A stretch of 64,000 nt of DNA from Mycogone perniciosa (Eukaryota > Ascomycota > Sordariomycetes > Hypocreales > Hypocreaceae), in assembly GCA_025331125.1 (NCBI GenBank), contig JAOALB010000071.1, forward strand, positions 124,001 to 188,000, read 5' to 3'. Both the position numbers and the translations under genes were made by a program. Of the stretch, positions 20,290 to 30,477 are shown piece by piece. Position 1 is the stretch's first letter. Each line of letters starts with the position of its first letter. The notes beneath the pieces were generated by a model that saw nothing but the letters and a program-made list of their open reading frames with translations, was not told the origin of the DNA and did no database searches.

Positions 20290-22029
20290 TTACATAATCA
20301 AGTTATCTCCATGGTATTTAAATCTCTGTTCAGACGACTTCACCTCAACATCGTCAGTGCGCTTGGGGAAGCCCTCAAAAGAGAGCGCGTAGGTGGCGAC
20401 AGAGTGGGCGATCAACTACATCACGGTTAGTCTCAAAAACACACCACATAACATTGAAGTATCATTCTTACCTTGGTGTTGAGTTCCCAAGCAGTCGCGT
20501 TGAGGTTGCTCAAGTCGTCGCAAAGCTGGTGGTAGCACGGGTCATACCACTGGCCAGCAACTCCTCCAAATATTTTAGCCTCCTCCTTCGTCTTGACGCC
20601 TTCAGCACCAGTGGCAATGCCTCCAGCTGGGATGCCGTGAACAATAAAGCCGACATAATCACTCCTGCCGTCGAATGGAATGAAAGTGTATCCGAGACCC
20701 TGAGACTTGTACCAATCGACATACAAGTCTCTCAGCTCTTGAGAGCCAACAGGATTCTCTGCATTAGTAGCATTGTAGATCTGGTAAGCAAAGTTGGGCG
20801 AGGCCATCTGTAATGGAATGTCAGTCTCTTTCGTCCCAAAAAAGCAGGCTATAATTAATGCTCACCATATCGTAGTCCATGAAGAGACGAATCTTCTTGT
20901 TCTCCGCGGCTGACAGGCTGTTGGCATAGAAATCAGAGCCCAGCAGGCCTTCTTCCTCAGCACTCCACCAGGCAAATCTGACACAGTTGTTCACCTTGAA
21001 CTTGGTAAGCTGGACAGCAACCTCGAGAAGTGACAAGCTGCCGGAACCATCATCGTTAATTCCAGGGCCCTCTCCGACACCATCGCTGTGTCCTCCAAGC
21101 ATGACGCAGTTGTCGGCGTCTCCCTCGTGTGTCTGGGCAAGGATGTTGGTAGTGGTGATCGTCTTGACCTCAGCGTCAACAAAGGCACTGGCATCAATAG
21201 TTTCGCCCTTTTCAAGTCTCTTGACGAACTCCTTTGCGTCCGTACTGGAGATACCAAACGTCGCTACATGATCAGGAGTTGGTTCCCCGAGGGTTCCGTG
21301 CAACTCCTCCGGGTCGGTATTAAAGATGACAGCAGCAATGGCACCAGCCTTCCCAGCCGCCAGGGACTTGTCACCAAAGGGACAGGCGCCTCGGGAGATG
21401 AGGGCGATGTTGCCCTTCACGCTCTTGGGATAATCGGAGACATCGCAGCCCACGTTCTTAGCAAGGACTAGGTTGCCATAGACAGGCTGTCGGTCCTTGG
21501 TTGGGGGTGTAAGTCCCATAGGAATCGCTGACTTGGGAACCGTATCTCCAAGAACCAGACGGGACTCGAAAACGTTGCTGAGAACAACGGGGAAGTCCTG
21601 GGTCCAGACGTTGTAGTAACCACCCAAATCTTGCAGGGTATCGTGGATGTATTGCAGCGTTCCGGCATGGCCTGTCATCCGCCAATTGTTAGCAATCCTA
21701 TGCAAAACCTTGGAAAGGACGACGATGCGAAGCAAGGCTACTCAATGCGACTCACCTGGACTGCCAATGACACGGGTAGGATGGCCGTATTCCTCCTCCG
21801 AGGTCTGGGCGAAAGAGTAGAGTTTCTCCGCGCGGCGCAAGAGAGCATTGATGCTGATTGAACTCTGCAAAGACTCGCTGTCAATCAGAACATCGGCACC
21901 AGTGTTGCCATTCACAGGGCTAGGCGATCCCTGCGATCCCGGCTGGTGCTTCAGAGGAATTTGGCCAGCCGACGCGGAGTAGCTGAAGGCCAAAGAGGCC
22001 GCAATGGCCAAACGACTGAGGACTGCCAT
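20290..22029 (-). CDS. Secreted M28 family aminopeptidase with PA domain
   Basis: Four exons, 22029-21756, 21671-20866, 20807-20472 and 20415-20290, give 513 residues; all introns are GT-AG and phases match. A signal peptide (MAVLSRLAIAASLAFSYSASAG) starts the protein. A PA domain follows with VGCDVSDYP, VKGNIALISRGACPFGDKS and GAIAAVIFNTD. The M28 catalytic domain has GGHSDGVGEGPGINDDGSG (zinc ligands His and Asp, near residue 285), AWWSAEEEGLLGS (general-base and ligand glutamates, near 331), FMDYDM (ligand Asp, near 358) and CYHQLCDD (last ligand His). It belongs with aminopeptidase Y and the secreted leucine aminopeptidase 2 group of Aspergillus, of about 500 residues, which remove N-terminal residues from peptides outside the cell or in the vacuole. 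It looks intact. Confidence 0.92.
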
Positions 22030-22782
22030 CGCGAATACACAATTGAGAGACGACTACCCCGTGCTCCGTGCCTTTCGAATCGCAAGAGGACAGGAGTAAG
22101 AATGGTAGTACTATTAATAGGGGAGAAAGGGGAGGGTTGGAGGAGGAAGAGGAAGAGGAAGAGGAGGAGGATTGGTCACGTCATGAGCCAACAGGCTGCT
22201 ATTACTACATACCTACAAGGCTGGGTTGCCGAGCTTACTGATAAGGGGGGCGGATCATGAATCGTTATCGGGGCGCTTGTCAGTCAATGTCACGCGGACG
22301 GGCGCATTGCATACGCGGCCCCACAATGTCGGCTTTGTGCCTGAAACCTTGAGCCAGCGCCTAAGCTTGTACTCCGTACCTGAACCATAAAGCGAGTGTA
22401 GATTCCTAATACTATTAGCACTGCTGCTACTACTACTAAGAGATCACAAGTCAATAACTGACTTCGGGGCTATCAATAACCCCAATTGATGTGAAATCGG
22501 TGATGAACTGAAACATTCACATGCGTCTTCACCGTCCACGCCTTTAGCCTCAAACACCCGTGACCCTGATCACACCCACTCAACCGTCTGTGGACGCCTC
22601 GTCACCGCTTCACGAGTAAGTCCAGGTGGCAAAGATTTCACCGACTCAAATAGTCCACTTGAAAAGAAGGAAAAAAGAAAAGCCAATGAAAGGCAGACTG
22701 TACTCGGAATGGAGATGAGATGGAGTAATAATAATAAAGCAGACCAAAAAAGGGAGAGAAAGAAGAAAAAAAGAAATAACTC
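22030..22782. other. Promoter region of the aminopeptidase; no gene
   Basis: Contains a GAGGAAGAG-type purine tract at about 22130-22170 and one TACTCCGTA at about 22370. A run of T on the minus strand at about 22763-22773 lies just past the tRNA 3' end and fits an RNA polymerase III terminator. Confidence 0.45.
22763..22773 (-). terminator. Probable Pol III terminator of tRNA-Gly
   Basis: On the minus strand a stretch of consecutive T residues begins about 10-20 bases after the tRNA discriminator base. Runs of four or more T terminate RNA polymerase III. Confidence 0.6.
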
Positions 22783-22865
22783 TGCGTCATCCGGAACTCG
22801 AATCCGGGCCTCAACTTTACCAATTGGATGGAAGAGTTGAATCCTAACCCCTAGACCAATGACGC
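22783..22865 (-). tRNA. tRNA-Gly (anticodon TCC) with an 11-nt intron
   Basis: The minus strand folds as a tRNA: acceptor stem GCGTCAT with ATGACGC and discriminator A; D arm with TGGTCTAGGGGTTAGGA; anticodon stem CAACT with AGTTG; T arm CCGGATTCGAGTTCCGG. The anticodon loop reads C-T-TCC-A, giving anticodon TCC (glycine), followed by about 11 extra bases one position 3' of the anticodon, where nuclear tRNA introns sit. Mature length 72 plus CCA. The A box and B box (GGATTCGAGTTCC) are both recognisable. Confidence 0.85.
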
Positions 22866-23016
22866 TGTTTCTTGTTGAGTGGCAACTAATGATTTAGTAC
22901 TATGACACTTTCAAAGATGTCATGTGATCCAAGCTAATATCTAAAAACGTGTTCTCATTGGCCAACAATTAAAGGTACTTGAGCCACCGTAGCAATAGCA
23001 GTGTAAATGCATGCAT

Positions 23017-24472
23017 CTACAACAAGTCTGCATAATACTCTCCGTTTTGAGTGTACTCTGGTGGCTCCAACTTGTTCCCATCACAACTCTGAGGCCAATT
23101 GACAGGATTACAACGTGCAGCCTTTCCGCCAGGAAGTGTGACAGCGAAATCACACCCCCATCTTGAGCTCATTCCATAGGCCGGAAAGTCTGTGGAAACA
23201 ACCTGCGCGCCAGATCTCAGCGCTGCATCACGCATCGCCGTGGAGCAGTTGTTCCTGAGGACCGTCTCAAGAGGAACATCGGCACGAGTGCGTACCCAGT
23301 AGCCAGCCTTGACTTGCTTTTGGATGTTGGCTACAGCGTCATCGCCAGTAGGGTCGTTGAGCTGCATGTAACAGTTAGCTAAAAACACATCCAAGTATGC
23401 GGTGAATTGGAAGGGCGTCACTCGTTCGTTACCTTTTGAAACGCGCAGTCAGGCTGTCCGGGAGCACTGTTGGTAAACAAGACTCGGCCCTCGAGATTCG
23501 GCCGCCCATTTCTGTACGCATCTCGCACGCTATGTACTGGCCCATTATCCATGAGGAAGAAAATGCGTCCCTTGGCGCTGTCTAGATCTGGCCACCCATA
23601 TCTCAGTACAGACTCCTCCAGAGTCAAGCTGTCCCTTCGAATATCGTCCGGGGTGATGAGTTGCTCAGCACGGAACACCGATCGAATCTCATAATCGACC
23701 GAATCGAGGAGCTCCTGGTCCCAGGGAATGACCTTTGCCCCTCCGAGCGTTTCTCCCAGCTTCTCGGACGTCTTAAATTCTATCATCATAGGGAGAGGCA
23801 CGCTATCGGGGTGAGCGTCCAGCCATTTTTTGATGATCTGCAGGCAGGAAACCAGCGTCGAACAGACGGTATGGTAGTCGACGTCCGGGATGTGCAGAAC
23901 CTTTGTGCCTTTCAGCTTAAGAGCTGGATCGTTTGGAACGCCCAGTCCGGCAAACTTGCGGATGAGTGGTTCGCTATACTCGCCACCCTGGGGATCTGCC
24001 AACAAATCAAGCCTATGTCGCGTCGTCAGTAAGCTGTCAGTGAGGTGAAACGATAAGTGCAATTGCGACAGCAGCAAATCAGATCATAACTGACTCTAGA
24101 TTTCTGACATGCTGATATTCAAATTGAATATCCAGCGCCGCATGCGAATACTGCAGATCAATCGCAGACGAACTAAACGCGGACTGAAGGTCTCGTTCTG
24201 CCTTGGGCGCCTCAATGTGATAGCTGTTATGAGTGCCAATGACCTGAATCTGGTTCATACGAAGTGCGCCTTCTGTCCATACCAGCCCTTTGTCTCCCTC
24301 AAGATCCTGAGGTGTGGGAACAGCAGCAGCCGGGATGACAGCACCTACACAGCATCATCAGCACACAGCATCATCAGCATTTGACCCCGAAAATTGAGCT
24401 TAATGCTCCGTTATTTAAAAGAGAATAAGTGAACGACGACGTACAGGCGATTGCAATGGCGACGGGATGCAT
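23017..24472 (-). CDS. Secreted Ca2+-dependent PI-PLC-like phosphodiesterase
   Basis: Four exons, 24472-24445, 24344-24095, 24012-23433 and 23361-23017, give 400 residues with matching phases. A short signal peptide (MHPVAIAIACAVIPAAAVPT) is split by intron 1 (GTACGT). The catalytic start is NQIQVIGTHNSYH at about residues 40-52, the conserved His of PI-PLC X-type barrels. Later motifs include LDIQFEYQHVRNLE, VPLPMMIEFKTSE and RIFFLMDNGP, and the C-terminus has VVSTDFPAYGMSSRWGCDF. This is the PI-PLC-C1 group, found in fungi and bacteria and often annotated as acid phosphatase or calcium-dependent phosphoinositide phospholipase C. It probably acts outside the cell or in the secretory path. 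Intron 2 uses the less common donor GTCAGT. The substrate is inferred from the family only. Confidence 0.87.
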
Positions 24473-25510
24473 ATTGATCACATGCTGTTTTTGCCGTCAG
24501 TCCCCGGATCGTCCGGTTGCCATCCAGATGTACATACCATGATGAAGGAACTACTTAATTATACATGCTACTCCCTAGAAAAATGAAAAGGTACAGAGGA
24601 GAGCTCCAGGCTGATACCAAGCAGAGGTGTGGAAGCGTACTAAACAAGAAAAAGAAAATACCACGCACAACTGGGGGATCAACACAGTCAGCTCTTATAT
24701 TGCTATCGTCATCATGGCATCATCGTCAGGAACCGCACGAACCGGACCACACACACCTCGCAGCTTCCCCTCAGCTGTGGCCTCGCAGAGCAATGCGCCA
24801 ATGCTGCCAAGTCCGCCGAACGGCCGCACGTGCGCCTCGTTTTTCTTCATTTTTACATCCAATGCTACCCTACTACTTCGTACTTCGTAAACTGTATCTA
24901 ATAAACACTTTACCCGCGGATCCCTGGCTTGTGATGCACCTTTCCAGGATGTTTTTAAATAATGTAACTTTATCTACTGTGCACGTGGGTTCTCATCACG
25001 AGCTTGAATGGCAGATTTTGTCTCAAGCAATGTACAGATAAACGTGCCAGAAACTCATATGGCCTATGATGTGGTCATCTGAAATATCTCGAGTGGCCCT
25101 TGTGAATATTGATATCTCCCAGCTGATGCGCCCGAATTTGAACTTGTTAACGATTGAAATATGTAAGAGCAACATAAGCACAGGACGAGTTATCCATGAT
25201 ACTCAATATTACCCCCTGCCTGGCTGCCAAGTAAGGTTGCATTGATATTATTACAGTCAGTCCACATGGTGAGATGTGTAATATCTGACAGGACATCTCA
25301 TTTCCATTCATGAAAAATGATAATATGGCACATACCCGCTTGGTCATTTTGTTCATCTCATATAGTATCAATTGTGTAATAAGGATTTCGTGAAGCGCAC
25401 AGGAAACGAGCCGATGCGGATGTCATGTATGCATTGTAGTCATATATTATACCCCCCAGCCCTGGGACCAACGCCTCGCATTATATACAGTCAGGCATTA
25501 CGGAGTACCA
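24473..25510. other. Intergenic, no gene seen
   Basis: Promoter side of the PI-PLC-like gene and 3' side of set9. One TACGGAGTA element lies at about 25499-25507, next to the set9 stop codon. No other gene is supported. Confidence 0.45.
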
Positions 25511-27647
25511 TCACCACTCAGCGAGCCTGCTACTAATCCGCCGCATGCGCCCACTCCTCCGAACGCCATTTGAATCCTCATCGTCAGTTCGGTTCTTTCC
25601 ACCAACTGTGATGGAATCTCTATTCGCCCTCCTTCCCCGCTCAGGCTCTTCAGACTCCTCCGTGTCTGCCCTAGACTTCCCCATAACCTTCCGGCCTCTC
25701 GCTCGCCGCTCATCATAAGGATCGAGGAAACGGTGTATAAGCCTGTGATCCAGAACTCTCTCCTCTTTATCAGATGGTCCTGCTTTATCGGTCTTGGGCC
25801 ACGCGTAGCCGTACAGCTTTGAGTGTCGCTCGCATCTCGGACAGCATGATCGAGTAAAGTATGCATTTTGCTGAACAAAGTAGTTGCTGCAGTTGGTGCA
25901 TTGAATCCAGGCCATATCTGGCTCAGAAAGAAGCAGCGGCGTGAGCAGGTAATCGCCAGGCGTCCGACCTCGGGCAGGTGGCGTCGTTTGCTTAATAAAG
26001 ACCCGTCGTTGGTATTTCTGACGCTTGGGGGCATCTTTTACTACGACCTCAGGCTCAGGCTCGGACTCGGGCTCGGGTTCGGGTTCGGGTTCAGGTTCGG
26101 GTTCATCAGCTACCTCGATACTCGGGGCGATGGGGATGTATGGATCTATCTTGACCTCAGTAGGAGAAGGGTCATTGAGAATTGACGAGATAGACATTTT
26201 CTGCAGTTTGAGAGAAGATATCGGCACCGGCCTGACAATAGCCTCTGCTTTGTGCGCCTGTGGAGAGATATGACCATCAATGCTCTGAGGCGAAAATGGC
26301 ATTGTAGCGGCAACGATAGTATCCTTGCAGGCTTGCTCCCCATTAATAGTCGAGTTTTTCAACGGCGTCTGCAGCGTTGGTTCAGGGCTTTCTTTCTCGG
26401 GAGATGTGACGTCCGTTTCCGGGGCATCCCCGATGCTGACAGAAGCGCACCTTGTGCTGGCCGAACTGTCTCTACTCAATGTCGCCGGCGGCCGTGAAGG
26501 AGAGAGCGAAGAGCTGGGCTCTGACATGAGCTTAAGCTTCTTGGCTGGTGTGATTGGTGGTGTTGCCATTGCGTCAGCTGTTCGCTTTCGACCGCGCGGC
26601 GTTTCTTGTGGTGCGGGTGAAAGACCCGCCGATGACTCTTGAGCATCGAGTTTCTTCGGCTTTAATTTGGTCTTGTAGATACGTGGTCGCATGTCCGGAG
26701 TCACGGATGGAGTTCGCGAAGAACCTCCGATGCTATCGTCCCTCCGCCTTCTGCGCAGGGAATATGTTTCCTTTTTCTCCTCCTCGTCGACGCTGGGCCT
26801 CTCGGCCACTGTCCCCTCCTCGGGTTCCCAGCCGTTCCTCTGTTCACTCTCGCATGTCCGGCACAAACACTCGCAATTGTCGTCGCCAAAATAGCTGTCG
26901 CCGTAGGTTACCGTAATCTCCTCGCCCACGTCGATGGGCCTCGTCGCCACAATCTCAATGGTGGAGTGGCCTGTGGTCATTAATTTGGCATTAGCCCGAC
27001 AATCGTGGTTGGCGAATCGCGCAGGTCCCATAAATAAACTGGTGCATTTCTTTCTGGAGCTTACGACAATGCTGAAGTCCTTTTTCCGAACGGTAATTTC
27101 CTTCTCCTCTTCGGGCGTGATGTTGATTTGTATGCCGCAGAGATACTTGATTGTCTCGTTTCGCTTGATAAACCGTCTGGCGGTGACACAAGCTTCGTGG
27201 GTGACGATGGTGTAGCGATTAGTGGAGCTGACCTCCCAAGGGCAGTCGGGCATGTATATCCGGAGATAGCGTCGCATGTGCTGGAGAAAGTCGTCTTTCT
27301 CTTTGTCCGTTCTCAGGCCGTTGAGAAACCTCTTCAAGCCATCCGTCGCTAGTAATCTCCTCTCTCCGGTTTCCAGGTCCTTGTTCACGACAACTTCCTC
27401 CTGGATAACTTTGGAGATGTCATCTTCCCGGATGCCACGGGATGGATGATAGGACGAGCGATTCTTGGGAACCGTTGTCCAGTAATACGCCTGCCCAAAT
27501 GTTTAGTCTAGGTGCTTCTCAGCAGCTCAATGGCTGGATTTCACTGACATGGTCGACGAGCGCATCTGTGAGAATGTCGTCGTATGCGGCCAATTGGGCG
27601 AGAGTCAGACGCTGCTTCTTTGCAGCCGCCGTCTTGGATGGAGCCAT
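25511..27647 (-). CDS. set9: Set9 histone H4 lysine-20 methyltransferase
   Basis: Two exons, 27647-27549 and 27490-25511, give 692 residues. The intron uses donor GTCAGT and acceptor GGGCAG, joining LTDALVDH to AYYWTTVPKNRSSYHP. The N-terminal module (TLAQLAAYDDILTDALVDH) and the SET domain identify the Set9/SUV4-20 family: TIVTHEACVTARRFIKRNET, MGPARFANHDCRANAKL (the RFxNHDC cofactor motif, about residues 188-204), EEITVTYGDSYFG and the post-SET cysteines CECLCRTC. The protein methylates H4K20 in chromatin and in fission yeast supports the DNA-damage checkpoint. The long C-terminus is disordered and basic, with an acidic Glu-Pro repeat near residues 490-510, then a cysteine cluster CTNCSNYF...CCPRCERH, usual for fungal Set9. 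It is divergent with the uL14m gene. Confidence 0.93.
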
Positions 27648-28470
27648 GGCCTCTTCAGTGGCTTCAAATAGGAATTGATGTCGGAAGGGTGCTGTATTGC
27701 TTATGTCGGGAGGCGTATGAAGGAGTGGACGAAGGGCTTCAAGGACCCTCAGGGAACCGATTTGTCGGCCACCGCCAAGTTGATGAGGAGGCCAAGTTGC
27801 GAGATTTGCGCACACCGACCAAAGGAGCGGTGCAAGCGGAGCGAATGAGTTGCGCCGTCAAGTAAGCTCGTCAGCTCAGCCTTTCCAACGTCATTATCCG
27901 GGGGCAATACGAGGGGATATAAGAGCCAATATAGTGAGCGACAGGTAAAATAATGAGGGTGAAAAGGCAAAAAAGATACTATCTCGAGAGTCACTATGCG
28001 GAGACCGACAGACAAGACACAGACCCTCTCTCAAGTCTTATGACACAGCATAGGCATAGCATTGGATGCGAGAGTGAAAAAGAGTCCATCGTGGTTGGCG
28101 GCAGCGCCGCTGCAATGGTATGGAACCCAAATAAACTGAGCCAAGCAAGCCCCTGTCTTTTGGCTGTCCGGGTGACGAGCTGGCACTATTGCCATTTTGC
28201 GCCTAGCGCCAGCAGGAGTGACGCAGGGGTCCCCCAAATAGAAATGCGTCAGCTCACCTTGTGGGACGCAACTTCGCACGGAGTACTCCGTACACCTTAC
28301 CTAACTCGGCGAAGTCGAAGCCGATAATTAGCCGACCACGGTGTTGCGTGCACGTGATATCGAAAAGTCTCAACTCCACGCCAGGTGGACGAGGCACCTT
28401 GTGATGGGGCAAGCGAGCAGTCTACATCTCAGTCGCTGCTGAAGCTCCTGCGCAAAGCGGCGTAGTCAAG
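27648..28470. promoter_or_regulatory. Divergent promoter region of set9 and uL14m
   Basis: The two genes diverge across about 820 bases, so both promoters lie here. One TACTCCGTA element sits at about 28284, overlapping its inverse (ACGGAGTACTCCGTAC). No further site is recognised. Confidence 0.5.
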
Positions 28471-28932
28471 ATGATTCAATTAAAGGTTTGCAAACACTCT
28501 CCAACTCTAGCTCTCCCCTGACCTTGTCAAAGCTAACCCCAGGCCTCTTAGACGATGCTCAACTGCATCGACAACTCAGGCGCCGCCCTCGTCGAGTGCG
28601 CCTTGGTTGTCGGCCAGAAGCGACATGCTAGAATAGGCGACCGCATCGTTGTCGTCGTCCAAGAACAGCGCGGCTCCTCCTCCTCCGGTATGGCAGGCAT
28701 CTCCGCCGCCGCCAAGGTCAAGCGCGGCGACATCCGCCACGCAGTCGTCGTTCGCACCCGGTACGCTACCCAGCGCCGCGATGGCTCCGTCGTCCGCTTT
28801 GACGACAACGCATGTGTCCTTCTCAACAAGTCTGGAGACCCTGTCGGCACTCGAATCAACGGTGTTGTGGGTGCGGAGCTGAAGAGAAAGAAGTGGAGCA
28901 AGATCCTGTCAATGGCGCCCATGCAGGCATAG
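28471..28932 (+). CDS. MRPL38: Mitochondrial large-subunit ribosomal protein uL14m
   Basis: Exon 1 (28471-28485) encodes MIQLK; a 66-nt intron (GTTTGC to CTCTTAG) leads to exon 2 (28552-28932), giving 131 residues. The protein is a complete uL14: MIQLKTMLNCIDNSGAALVE at the start, RIGDRIVVVVQE, KVKRGDIRHAVVVRTR and DNACVLLNKSGDPVGTRI. Bacterial-type length and the absence of the eukaryotic cytosolic L23 signature point to the mitochondrial ribosome (yeast Mrpl38). It binds 23S-type rRNA at the subunit interface. The presequence is very short, as in bacterial L14, so import probably uses an internal signal. It converges with rpb9 downstream. Confidence 0.93.
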
Positions 28933-29479
28933 AGAAACATTCAAACAACAAAAGAACGAGAAAGGGGAGGATGGTAGCGGATGACAAAAACTATCATGTA
29001 CGAGTTGGAACATTGTACGATTACGAATACTCTACTGTGGCATTTGCGCGGCGTTTAGGTGATGAATGATGATAAGCTGGATATGTGGCCGGTATTCAAT
29101 CACCAAATGAACCACGTCGAAAATTACAGAAAAAGTCATAAGCACCTTCACACATTCATCGGGCATACTCAAGCTATGCAGGGGGTGAATTCTAAAACGA
29201 ACAGTTTTATTGTTTATGCTGTGACCATTCCAGACGTGTCAAGTCAAGTACCAAGATCCCTCTGTTTTCTTCCCAAACGCCATCCATACTATTGCCAATC
29301 CAGCCTCACTCCAACTGCTAGTGGCACAAACCCAAAATGCAATTCCATGCATGATTCCCTCCTAACGCCAACTGTGGGATCAAACAAAAATCGTACCCTG
29401 CCTTTGTCTAACTCATTTTCCGAGCCTCTAGAAAGGAATATCAGGGGATTCATCGGGGGTATCGTCATCGGTAAACGCC
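28933..29479. other. Convergent 3' intergenic region
   Basis: Lies between the 3' ends of uL14m (plus) and rpb9 (minus). It should hold both polyadenylation regions. No gene supported. Confidence 0.5.
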
Positions 29480-30477
29480 TTAATCGAATATGTGGCCGCA
29501 TTCGCAGCAGACATAGAACAGTTTCTGTTTGTCGCAGGCAACATCAGCAACTACGCCTGCGGAGGTAGGCAAGTGCTATCTTACCATGCCAGTTTCGGCA
29601 CTTCGCTCTTGGGACTGAAAGAAGACAGCTTCTTGATGACTGCATCTCGGACAAATCTTGTTGGACCGTGGGAGCTGTAGTGAAAGAAAGAAATTCTGTC
29701 AGCCAGCAGGTTTCTCCTATGTGAAGAGGGAAACTGAATTCCAAAGGAAAACACGCCATCCACTCCTCCTCAAAGTTCTGCCAGCAACGTCATCAAGGGG
29801 AGGTGCTCCGTGGTAATAAAATAGCAAAACAGAAGCAAAACGTCATTGAATGGTCATCAACAAAAAAAGTTGGACATATTTCGGAATCGTCGTGGATATC
29901 GAGTCAAAGGTGGTGGTTAAAGGTCGATGAGCATAGCACCGTCCTCGCAGAACTCTTCACTCATATCGAAGTGGAAGTCACTATGGTCGTCGCTCGCGCT
30001 GGTGTCGCTGGAGCAGGGTTCCTCCATCAACTCCTCGTCGTATTCATCCATAGGGTCCTCTTCACCCCAAGGGAGGACGAACTGGCATAGCCCCATACTC
30101 TCTAGAGTGTCTTCTTTCTCGCGGCGGGCGATGCAAATCTCGGGGGTGGCGTCTCCGCAGGTATCGCAATAGATGACGATCCCACAGCCAAGGCAGACGA
30201 CAGGTGGAAGTTCACTAACCGTTGGATCAGACCCAACGTCCTGAGTCACGCCGGCCGTCTCGCCGGAGGAGTTGTTGAGGACGTTGCGGAAGACACAAGT
30301 TGACTGGGCGTCTTCGGTGTACTGGCAGGTTCTGCAGGTGAACTGGAGCCTGTGGGCATCCTCGTCTTCCTTGGGGTAAAGCATGTTGGAACATTCCGAA
30401 CAGAAGCGAAAGGTGATCTGCTCGAGCTTCTTGGGACCGGAGGCCTCGAAGGAGGCGGTAGACTGCGGTGTAGCCAT
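29480..30477 (-). CDS. rpb9: RNA polymerase II subunit RPB9
   Basis: Exons 30477-30220, 29674-29585 and 29524-29480 give 130 residues. The N-terminal zinc ribbon is FRFCSECSNMLYPKED then FTCRTCQY; the C-terminal TFIIS-like ribbon is ICPRCSHQEAVFFQ then FYVCCECGHIFD. RPB9 sits on the Pol II jaw and lobe and affects start-site choice and fidelity. Intron 2 is 60 nt (GTAAGA to AAACAG). Intron 1 is unusually long, 545 nt (GTTAGT to CTACAG), and the first 300 bases past the donor continue in frame as a coding-like sequence ending TAA at 29917 (see separate entry). The canonical spliced product is well supported because the joined exons match RPB9 from end to end. Confidence 0.93.
29917..30219 (-). 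other. Coding-like alternative 3' end of rpb9 inside intron 1
   Basis: If intron 1 of rpb9 is not spliced, the frame continues for 100 codons to TAA at 29917. The sequence looks coding: mostly C- or G-ending codons, a C-x2-C-x5-C-x2-C cluster (CLGCGIVIYCDTC), then an acidic tail (WGEEDPMDEYDEELMEEPCS, later DDHSDFHFDMSEEF). The product would be 186 residues: the RPB9 N-terminal zinc ribbon plus a new zinc-knuckle-like and acidic domain instead of the TFIIS-like ribbon. I know no such RPB9 form. It could be a real alternative terminal exon, a relic, or chance. Confidence 0.4.
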
